A DNA stretch of 64,000 nt. It comes from Paragonimus skrjabini miyazakii (taxonomy: Eukaryota > Platyhelminthes > Trematoda > Plagiorchiida > Troglotrematidae). Under the pieces are notes generated by a model, which made no database searches, had not been told where the DNA came from, and saw only the letters and a program-made list of their open reading frames with translations. Both the position numbers and the translations under genes were made by a program. The stretch is taken from assembly GCA_014338405.1 (NCBI GenBank), contig JTDE01021385.1, positions 84,518-148,517 of the forward strand, written 5' to 3'. Shown in pieces: positions 13,301-25,300 of the stretch. The first letter of the stretch is position 1, and the number at the start of each line of letters is the position of its first letter.

Positions 13301-16300
13301 CTCATTCAAAATATTGTTACTCAATCAGAAGCCGGAGCTATTGGTCTTTAATGAAGCTATGTTGATCGGAAAGCACCAACCGGCGCTATATGTACAAAAG
13401 TGGCTGAATCAATCCATCTGGTTGCCGTGGTTTGGAGGACATGATATTTCATGTAAATGTATGCGTGTTCACACCCTGTTTATCTTTATTTGTCTGTTAT
13501 ATATGACCTGAATTTTTGTTTGCGACTAATGCGGGTAAACGAAACGTCGCAACGTCTTCTTTCCGCATTGATGAAATATTCAGCTGTTTTTGATGTTCAT
13601 GTCAAAGCTAAGTGTTATTATTGACCTATATGTGACGACTGGTGAATAATAGGGGATTTGGTCGACATAAACAGTTCAGTCAACCGCCTTCGAAAAACAG
13701 CACCAGACTCGAGTTTCGTTCTTGTTAGAACTCTTCAGCAGTGCATATTCTTGCCACAGTCGGAACTAGAACTCCTGTCACGCTTTCATGAGACAACCGT
13801 GTTCACCACTGCCTCACTGGCCTCATATTAAAGTCGGCTGACTCATCGTATGTAAACGCTCAACTACATTCACTTGCGAGTAGTGCTCAGATTACCCGGT
13901 CACCTCGAGTGGAGACACGGCAGCTGTCTATAACTTCACTATTAGGACTTCTGTCCGCATTTTAAACCACATAAATCATTAAAATTGAGCCATATTTTAA
14001 TAAGTCTGATATTATTTTCTTGTAATTTGATTGGTCCATTCAAACATGTCTTGAAACGCGGTAGCACTGACAGTGTAGTAGAAGTACGTTCCTTTTTGTG
14101 GTAGCAACACTTCCTATCAGTACTACCATAAAGTCTCCCTAGTGGGTAGTTTGGCGGATTTGATGACTTAGATGAGACCCAATCGTGAAAAATCAGGCCT
14201 TCGGCTGGATTCGAACCGACGACAGAAACAGCATATCTAAACATGGGAAGCGTTCTACCAGCTGAGCTACGAAGCCACGCCAAGAACTCGGAAATTTTAC
14301 GTTTGAACTCTTTTACCCACCCGCCTCACTGCCTCTTATGGAATCTACCAAACGATCCAGAGGATCGATTGCCCCCGCTAGGATTTCTCACATGAAGTGG
14401 TGGCCTTTGAGTCATCCGAAATGTATAACCAATATCGGTTCTACAATGGCGTTAGTTATTGATTTTCTGACTCCGCATCCAAGCCATATTGGGTGATGCT
14501 CTCTTATGCGCTTACCCAGCTGCCTCGTCGTGCGTCTGAACTAATTCGCTGCACAGCAGTAAGACAGAATAGAACACCATATTTTGGACGTGGGCAGGCA
14601 TCTTGTCTTTAACTGCAGGAAACCAACATGGACAGGGCAATATATTAATTTTAACAGTCTTGTGCCGTTGAAGCAAAAGAGAAAACCTGTTCACAGCCTC
14701 ATAAATAGAACGAAAAAATTTGCCCAAAAGACACCAATGAACAAAGTTTGCTCTTAGTTATAACGCCCCGAAACAAAACGGCTATATTCGTCAACCGGCC
14801 ATCCAAAGGCGACCTAGCAGCAGATTTTCTCAACCGTAGACTGTATTACGCACTACTGAGAACCTTTTCAGCAGCAACTCTGCGATCCTGGTTCATAGGT
14901 AAGCGCATGCTATCTCCCAACGCGAAAGACAAGATGCCTGTCCACACCCAAAATATGGTTGTCTACTCTCTCTTGTTGCTGTGCCGTATATTGGACGCAG
15001 GACGATGCAGTTTGGTAAGCGCATAAAGAAGTACCACCCAGCATAGCTTAGAAATGGGGTTATAAAACGAATAACTGGCTCTATCGTAGAACATCTGCCA
15101 GACAGAGGTCACAACGTGAGCCCCAGTCAGTCTTCTTATATCGTCTACAGAGCGCCTAGACAGCAGCCTAGATCAATACAACGTCGAAAAATAGCGACGG
15201 CTGAAGCGATCGCCATCCGATTACGTCATCCTGTGTTATGTTGGCATAAGAAGTTCATACAAGCTCTTGAACTTCCTTGGCTCACTGTTCGTCTACTCAC
15301 GAACACATACTCCATTTACCCTGTATTAACATTTTTAGACTGTCTAAACCACCCTATTATTGGATAGGACTGATTTGGTTGCCTTCTTATTGTCCAGTTG
15401 TAGCTTCGTTTTTCCCACGATTTAATTGACATCTCTTATTTAATCTTTAGAAATGTGATGATCTGATGATGAATTTCTCGAAACCATACGTTCGTCATCA
15501 TGTTAACGTCTCCGTTATTGGTAATGTGCAGTTCATTTGGTTATCGAGAAGCTTACAAACCTGATGACAAATGAATCATAATCGATTTGAGATTGTAAAC
15601 GTGACTGAATATAAGTATCTTCACGTAATTTGTAATTATCATTTGTATTATTTCACAATGTTTAACGACTCCCGCTTTTTCTGAACCACAGATTACACGG
15701 AATTTGTCTTTTTGGCACTCTTCATGTTTGAAATGCTTTTGAAAATCTACGGTTTAGGAGCGCATCTGTATTTCCAATCTTCGTTCAATATTTTTGATTC
15801 TACCGTGAGTTTGCAATATGTTTCATAATCTTTGCTCTCCTGGCAAATATTTTGTTAAATTCTGCCCTTTAATTTCAAAAAAAAATGATTTTGAGGATGC
15901 TAGCAGGGAAACCTTGACCTTTTTCCAAATGTGTAGGTGGTTTCCAATCGGAATGGTTGGTCATTCATGAAATGCCCTGTGATCTTGTATGTTACTGTGC
16001 TATGTTCTAACGCCAAGCTGGAAAAATCTGTTCAGTGTATGTTGTTTCTGAGAGTTGTTTGTAAATGATGATCAGTCTGTTGCAGCTCAAATCTCCAGCT
16101 AACCGATCGTATCTAACCATTGGCCCACAGATTAAGTAAATTCTGTGACCTCCATTTGGACGAAAGTCGCCGTCGCGAATTTATCCAGTCGGATAAATAA
16201 TATTTTTTTACGGGATGAACAGGCAATCTGATCACTAATCACAGGTTTATAATGGTACTCAAGAGAGGGAGCGCGGTTAGAAACAAACTCTGCCAAGAAA

Positions 16301-19300
16301 CAGTGTAATTTTCGATGCTCTGGTCGCAATCTGCACGTAGAAATTGCGCTTATCATTGCAAACAATCCGACATTTAAAAAAATCAGGCTGCGAAAATTTT
16401 GCCGTACTGTCGCTCTTGAATTGTCTCCTCTTCTCTAGTACGTTTCACTAGCACTGGACACCACAGCATTCAATTTATAGTTCGTGCTGAGTGATCGACT
16501 TCAGCATAGCGTTTGTAAAATTATACCCCATGCGGCTTGATTACCTTTAGCAATAATTTTGAAAAATCGGGTCTTCGGCTGGATTCGAACTAGCGACTGA
16601 AACACCATACCAGAACGCGGCGAGCACTCTACCAGCTGAGCTACGAAGCCACACCAGGAGCTCAGAAATTTCATATTTGCACTCTGTTACCCACCAGTCC
16701 CACTGTCTCATATGGAATCTACCAAATGATCCAGGGGATCGACTGTCTCGGCAGAATTTCCTGAACATTTCACGTTGGAATCCACCAGCGTCACTGTTGA
16801 TCAGGGAATTTGTATTACTAATGAGTAGTTTAGCAGATCTCATCACTTAGATAAGACCCAATTGTGGCTGGATTGAAACCTAATGATTTTACTATGTGTT
16901 GTGATAGCTCCATGTATGCAACGAGAATGAACAGACCCAGTCGATGTGGCGACAGAGAACTAGGTGTTTGGGCAACTTACGATGTAGTTTTTCATGCTGT
17001 GCCTTCTACGATGGGATATTTGGGGCTCAAAATGCCGATTTCTAACTGCCGTAAGATCGCAATGGAGACCGTTCTAGTGTTCAGAAAAATCCCTCATACC
17101 AAGGCCTGCTTCTTGCTGAAGGATGCCCAGCAAGACCCGAGTATTGCATAGCATGTTCATAGTTAAGAATTGTCCAAAACTGGTTAAATTTTTTCTTATA
17201 TCATTGTCTTCACTAGTTGAAATTCGTTTGTGTTCAACGTCATGAAGGCTGGAGAGTCCTGTTCCCTACTTACCGACTAAAATATCTTCCCGAAGTTATC
17301 TTTGATATCCATCGAAGTTTTCATTGCCTTAGATCTTGATATACTAACCAGGAACGCTCCCACTACTTACAAGAAGTGTGACATAGTCAGTGGTGCGTAG
17401 ACGCTAGTACCGTGAGTAGAGAGTTAAAACTGTTCAGGTAAATAACAAGCAAGTCAAATGGTTCATTTTCCCTCATACGGTACATTTGCAGTGTGTCATG
17501 TACACAGTCAAACACACCCTGGAATCACTGATGAGTAGTCGGGGATTTCAAGTTCAATTTGAACATTACCCTCACTTGATCGCAGCTGCTGCATTCGCAT
17601 AGACTATCCAGTCGGCCCCTTTCGAAAAGAAGCACTAGACTCGAGTTTCGCTCTCATTAGAGCTCGTCAGTAGTAAATATCATCACCCGATCGTCTCGAA
17701 ATGGAAACACAGTAACTGACGATCGGGCAATCTGATCATTACTCACAAGCGAAAGTGGTTGAGTGTTCCCATATGATAATTCTGTCGTGCCTAATGTGAG
17801 GTCAATGGCGCAGTAGTTAACCCGGTTGCTTAATGAACAGTGTGTCCGTGGTTCAAGTCCCGGCAGTGACGATGATATGCACTAATGACGGGCTCTGATG
17901 AGAGCGAAACTCGAGTCCAGTGCTTCTTTTCGAAAGGGGCCAACTGGAAAGTCTATGGGGATGCGACAGCTGGGATCAATTGTGGGTGATGTTCAAATTG
18001 AAATACACCCTGGGATCATTGGGGCATGTCGGCTGAAGTTGCCACTGAGTTAATAAGTTGCGAAAGAATGACCATTTTGTTTTCCAAAAGCAGTATCACT
18101 TACAGTTATATAAGACAGTCTTTATGTCTCTCACTTTCAAACTGCTTGAGTGGTAACACCGGCGTAAGGTTAACCTCAGTTGAGTGTGTTAAGTAAGAGT
18201 GTGGGAACTATGTGGAAATAAATACAACAAGATAGTAGGCATAATAGTAGAAACGGTATGAAATAGACCAGCGTGTGAAACTGACTTACGATATAAAATA
18301 ATATCCGAGTCGACTAAGGTACTGACAACAACATCCAGATGTGTGACGGGAATACTGAGGCGGTAGCGTTGATTCAGTGTGGAGCTGGGCGATTGTGTAC
18401 GAACTCACGTCCGTTGCTCTTGACCTGTTGCTGAGGCGTTCGCCCTCATAGGCGTAGCGTTGGAGGTTGCTGAAGGTCACACTTGATCGCAGCCTTTGCA
18501 TTCAGACACTTTCCGGCCAGTCTCTTTCGAAAAGAAGCATATCCTTGCCACTGCCGGAAGTAGAACTCATGTCACCTTCTTATGAGACAATTGTATGGAC
18601 CTTCGGGCCGACAGGACACCAACCCAAGCCCTGACTACACATCAGTTAGAGGTTGTGTCGTGTAACGCATCCGCGTGCCTAATCACGTGCATGACTGGGC
18701 GTCACGTCCTCAGTGAGGGGAGGGGAGATTCAGGTAGCAGAGGATGTGCGTGGTCTGCACCAGGACTGTCTAATCGCGTGATCGCCTGAGAAGCAATTGA
18801 CTTCGGTCTATGTGCCTTGTACGTTGGTAGGGGTTTGCTTTCGTGCCAAGACACTTGGGGCGCAATCTGCTGACTCGATAATGAGGAGTGAATATTTGGG
18901 ATTGAGCCATCAGGTGTGACTCACTGCAATGGGCCGTTACAATTAGTTCGGTAAACTAGTTGGCATCTGTGTTCGACATGCATTCACGTCTATCGTGCCA
19001 TGATAATTCTGGAGATTAACTCTACCTACCGTTTTGTTTTTGTCAGACTGTATTTTTAATGCTTCAGTGTCCATATCACAAGGTATGCCAATATTGCTGG
19101 CAGGCGTACACCAATATATTCGCAACAATTTCTGTTGCCCTCAGATTATACTAATCTCTAGAACTTACATTCCGAAATATCCTATTCTAACAGTTTCATC
19201 ACATTTATTCGACGAAACTGTTTTATTTTCAAAATGTCACCCTTTCGTTTTCTCGTGGCAAAATTTCAGTTAAACTTATTCGTTCACAATATCCTGTTTA

Positions 19301-22300
19301 CCCGCATTCAGCAGTTGTCCATAGAACACTAACAGTTCATCATTGTACAATGGTTAGCGTAATGTTTGATATCGATTTACGGAACCTACTTAATCCCACT
19401 CACTCCACCCCTCCACTTTCGCTTTGCTCTCAGGTCGTGATAGCAAGTCTATTTGAAATTATTTGGCAAGTTTTCTATCCTTTGGATTCTTTTGGATTTT
19501 CTGCACTTCGGAGTATTCGTCTTTTGCGAATTTTTAAGATAACCAGGTCAGTTGAACATTTAAATTTTATTACGCTTTCTACCTCTTCTGACTGTTGTCC
19601 TAGATCAAACATATTCCAACTATTTTTTTAACGTAAAAATGAATGAAAGATAAGTTCAACTAACAGCTATGAATACAAAAAACTTAATTAAAATGGAGTA
19701 AAATTTGATATATCCAATTCTTCATCATCTTTGTCTCGGATAGATTCTTCATATACCTTTCAACCGTTTGGCTATGTCATTAATGGTCGACTGGAACCGG
19801 TAGAGGGGTAGTCAGACACCGAAGCGTAAAACAACTTAAGCTGGGACCTCTCTCGCCTGCTTCGCCAGTCGCACAAAGATTAACATTATCTGTGACTGGA
19901 GACATTATCGGGTTCACAACAGTGTGGTAGCCGGTGGCTATTTCATTGAAACTTTCTCCTGAAACCCATCTTACTTCCATAGATCACTGTGTTCTCTTTA
20001 ACAATGTGTATATGTTGTAGGATTTTGATTTCGCGATGACAATACCTTTTCGCTTTAATTCTACCAACATTTTAGTCTTTTAACTAGCTATCTTTCACCC
20101 TAACAAAACCTCTGTCTATTTTTCCACGATAAGCAGTCGGTCTTGGAGTCTGGGCATTTATCAACCTGCAAAAAACCAGCAGTATCAAGTGGTTTGGCAC
20201 CATCTGTATTTTTGGGGCCATAAATCGTTTAATACTCGATTGCTCCATTTTGGTTCTCAACACAATAGTTCAGCTTACAATTTTGAGCAACAACATTCCA
20301 CTATCGAGACAACTGTACAAGCATACATCAGATGCCATTTGGTTCATAGCTGGACACCTGTAGTTGTGCACACCTCACATATCCTTTACGGTTGTGGTCA
20401 CAATGGGCATATCGTTTACAGTCAGATCGCATTGTTGTAGGTTACTTTCAACAATTACGCAAGCATCAGACCTGAGTTAAACTTTAGTCCGGCGTTCAAC
20501 GTGAAATCCTAAATGAGTTCTCGTGTGTTGCTAACCTGGCTGCTGTCTAAGACTAACGCCCAAAAGTGCTTGACGAAAACAAACCGAGTAGATCTTTCAG
20601 TCTAATGAGTGAGGCTCGTTCGCGTGGTATCTAGCCCTTGAAGTTCGCGTACCTGAAAGGAAACACGGATGAAAATGTGAGTGAACTATTACTGGAACAG
20701 TTCACCACGTTCAATTAGACTGATATGATCAAATCATAATGTGAGCACAAGTTGACTTATCCCGCATGCAACTCCCCTTTGCGACGCTAGCCCCAGTTCA
20801 TAGCACGTATTGGTTTCAGTGTGTGTTTACTTGTGTGAATTGGCGTTACGGACAAAACACAATCAGTTCTTTGGCTTGCTTAAATCGCGCGAAAATTCCC
20901 AGTGTAGTCATGAAAAATACTGTGTAGCGAACAAGCTCGTTTTCAGTGATTCATCATCAGGCTAAATACATCACATTTATATTACGAATTTTACAGGGGA
21001 ATCTGCCATGGATCTGCTATGGCCAACCCCACACCCTGTTAGCCTGTCAAGACCCACGGTTCAAGTGGACACTTGATTGCAGCGTGACATTGAACTGATT
21101 GACCTGATTAACTACCCGTTTTCCATTTACCCCCTTTAATGATTCCCCTGTAAAATTCGTGATATAAATGTGATGTATTTAGCCTGATGATGAATAACTG
21201 AAAACTAGCTTGTTCGCTACACAGTGTTTTTCATGACAATCAGTTCTGACAAGCCGCCAATAGGTGGTTTGCAAGAAAGCGACAAAAGTGGGTTTGAAAA
21301 TGTATCAAGAGTAAAAAGGAAACGTGCGTTCGCGAATGACATGATTAGAAATGCATCTCAGCTTCAAATTTATATGTGCTAGAAGTAGACCCAAAGGAAC
21401 AACTAAAAGAGAATACTGAGACCATTGAGGACAGTCAAGTGGGAACTCTCTTCGTTTGGCCGTATTCTGCGCAAACCTATTGACAATCAAACTCAACTAG
21501 TGCGTGGACTACATTACAAATACACCGAATGTATACTTTTTCCGATGGAGAGACACAGGAAGAAGGGTGGACTGGACGATGGGGTTCTATTTGAACCGCG
21601 GTCAAATCATTTGCACAGACTAACTGATATTTACGTTGAGTCACCGTAATGGAAAACCCTATTTGGGGAGACAAACGGCCAGGTACATGTGATGTGACGC
21701 ACACACACACACATTCGTTGCGGTTGCGACCCAGTAGCCCGATCTAGTATGAGATGAGTTATTTTTTGCATTCGCGACCGTGCCAATTATATTATTCGTT
21801 GTGGGTTATCCCAACAACCCTGTAGTTGCAAACCGTACTCCTGTATTTTGCTCTAAGCGTGAATGTGACAGACGTGCTTGAACTTATGAGTGAAGTGGTG
21901 TACCCCAAACTGTGCGACCAGTAGAAGCTCAGGTTGTATCCTGAAACGAATACCGATAACTGCAAAAAATTAGGAGAGGACGGTGTCAAAATTGTGAAAT
22001 CGGTCATCAATTGTAAGCTGACTAATCTATTCTCAACTGTCACTACTTGATGCCACGTTGTTTATTATGTAATGTGATTATATAAAAATACAAATATACG
22101 GATTTTGGGCATGGCGGAAATCCATAGAATCGAACAGACGTAACACTACTATATAAAAGAGTGGGGTAAATAGTTACAATGTCACGGTAACGAAACTGGT
22201 ACGTTTCGCCAGCAAGGAACCCATTCTATCATTTGATTTAAATCGTCTTTGAAAACGCTAATACTCTGGCGTGGAGTCAGTCATATGACACTCCGTAATT

Positions 22301-25300
22301 AGATGTTCCTTTGCCAATGATGTCGGATTTCCCTTTGAATGTTCGGATGCCGATCTGTTTTGCATGGTCGTCTGCACTTGAGGATATGTTTCGTCTTTCC
22401 CTGTCAAAGTTTTCAGTCCGTTCTGCCGAGGCTTGAGTTACCGCAACTGCAAGTGAACTGGTACCCAATCCGAAAGGCAGAGTTTTCTCAGAAAGGACAA
22501 CCAGGGTACGCGACAGTAATCGCGCTTGTAGAAAGTAACATGCAAATCTGTTATCACTGAGAAGGCCTTATTTATAAAATTGGCATTGTGGTTTCAAATG
22601 CGGGAATGACTGGTGAAGTGCCACTATTTCGGTTTGTCAGTCTTATAACGGTTACACGCTTCACGGAGAGAAAAAATATCATTGTTGTTGAGAGCGACAT
22701 GGTTCAGAAGTGTCTTTTTCTGAGCAACAGTTGCCGACACAATCCCAAATCGGAGTCAACATGCTTACTTCAGCTAGAAGACAATCTAGTTTTTGATTTC
22801 GCTTATATCCTCCTATTATCGTGTGTCAGAATGTTCAGTTCTAACGTAAATAAATATTGTAAAACGGAATCGATTTAGAATGATGGATATAGGAACGCTC
22901 ATCTACTAGACGATAATCGCATCAAACACAGTTATTTCACTTTCCCAAGTGTTAACATAGAAATCACTAAGTGTCTAGTTCATAACGCAAAATCTGGCCA
23001 GTTGAACACAAACTTCAGAAAACCTCCGAGAGCGTAAGCGCATAGTTCCATAATAACGTGAAAATAAAGTCTCTCATTAAACATGCCTGAATGTGGGTCT
23101 GCAATACAGAGCAGTTGTTAATAACCCACCAGTAATAATAAACTAGTCATACGACAGTGGAGCAGGAGCAACAACCCAAAGTGGACATCAGATCAAATCG
23201 GGCAGTAGTTTAAATGAGGCAGAATCCACAATATGAATTCCAGCACTGCGAATAAAGAAAGGTAGCCTGGCGTTGTCAAAGTGTTCCACGAAATTTAATT
23301 GAGTACAAAATTGATAACAGTAATTAATAATATAGACTGTACATCAGTACCTAATAAATCGATAAAATGAGCGTACTGTTCAAGAAAGGGTGACTTATTG
23401 GATCTGGTGCGAATTATGGTGCGAATAGTCTTGCTGAACAGAATCTCTGTTGAGAAGTTTCAGGAGACATTTATGGAATATGAGTTAATACATAGTACTA
23501 GTGTGTGTGTGTGTGTGTGTGCAGTATCTCTTACTTATAGTCAAATGGAAATATTGGTTCTTACGGATGATCATAACAAATGAACAAGAATACTACGCTA
23601 AACGTCTTGCTTAAAGATATTTCGGTTACATTACCTCGGTTACTTTTACCCGCTTGATACGTAAAATCGTAATTGTCTAACACTGTTTTATGTTCCTTTT
23701 CAATGAATATGTATCAGCCGCATCATCGCTCCATTGACTATCTCACATGTGACTAGACTAATTGACCTTCCAACATATAGTATGTACATCAGTCTTGCAC
23801 AAGTAACGAAAACGGTGTATTCTAATGTCACTGAGCAAACAATCACACATACTGCTGTTGCTTATAATATTAATATTAGTGTTGGTAATTCGTGTGCCTT
23901 TAACTCAGCTTACACAGTTCAGTATATCGCGAATCCAAATAGTTCACGATGTGAATGAAGCTTTACTTCTGTGACTCAATAGTTATCTAAAAGAGCGACT
24001 TTTCACTGTCCAGGTCAATTGTGCACCTTCTAACTGGTACTACATCAATAGTGTTGAACCATAGGGACCCATAATGGAACCCACACTGTTCACTGTATCC
24101 TTTAGTGAAATCACACAGTTTGTAGACTCCCTACTCCATCATGATCTAAGCATTGTAGAGAACCAATAATATATTGTTGTCTATAATGATGATAATGATG
24201 ATGACGAGCATTTGATGTGAAATGCAGAGTATTGCAGAAAATGAATGGGTGTAGATGAATATGAACAATCTACACCTCAGGACTGCAGAAAATCAACCGT
24301 GGCTTCATGTGTAAGATAATTAATCTTTGCCATTTGCACTGTGACAATTACTTCCTGGATACGAAGTGACGGAATTCTGAATATGATTCATGAATAGTCC
24401 ATCCAAACTGTCTTCCTCCATTATAAGACGGTATCTTGACAGGGGAGAAGTATATTTCATTATTTCGATCGCTAGCTAGTTAGTTCTAAGCGTTTTACTC
24501 TGAAAACATCTATAAACGTTCATCCGACTGAAGCGTCCTCGTTATGAACACAGCATCCAAGCTTGTCACCAGTATTTCGTGAAAGGCGTGGGCCCTATTG
24601 AAACAGTACAACGAGAAGGGATAGAGTAGGTCGCAAGATTACGTTTACTGTCGTATCCTTTTCGATTACTTGAACTCGGAATACTGTCCACCTATTAACA
24701 CTCTGAAACAGTTTGTTTCCATGATGAACTATCATTACCGCTTCACAGGTTGAAGGGAGTATACAGTGGTTATCAAAACATTAAAAGAGAGTAAACCACA
24801 ACGTTGGTATATGAAGTGTGAAAAATTGAGATGAACTTTGAATTCAGCGACAGAAGTATAATTCAGACATGCTCATTCATGTATAAAAGAAACATACTTT
24901 AAAGGGTATTTACGGTCTATAGTTGACTTAAGGAGTGTTGAAACTCTTTACAATCGTTTTGTAAGCTATGTTGTTTAGAAAATTAGAAATTTAGCCCAAT
25001 TGTATGCAATACCAATTTATACAAAGTCACCTACTGATGACGCTGCCACCACAGACGCAGACAAGATGCTTTAAGATGCGTCAAACCTGTTTCAACGAGT
25101 ATTCTGTGATGAAGACTAAACCTAATGCGATGTCTCGGAGGATCTAATGGTTGTTGTTACATACTCTGTGTCATTTTAGAAATATTCATAGTACATATAG
25201 GCTTGTCGGAGATTAAATGATTTTTCTGGATGAAATCTGAATGAAGTGTTTGAGCTTACTCTGTCTCAGTCAGTTTGGTAGTGTTCACAAGGTTTACTAC

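Noticed and set aside
14196..14278. Possible functional tRNA gene on the minus strand
   Set aside because: D and T arms are good, but the anticodon arm and acceptor stem do not fold; repeated with the same flaws at 16.6 and 26.5 kb, so it is a SINE head.
15465..15505. Possible second hammerhead (ctgatgatgaatttctcgaa) after a Penelope-like fragment
   Set aside because: CTGATGA and GAAA are present, but the bases between them cannot form stem II and no stem I partner was found.
21141..21235. Possible hammerhead core in the foldback arm (cctgatgatgaataactgaa)
   Set aside because: The same core words occur, but stem II does not pair; chance or a relic at best.
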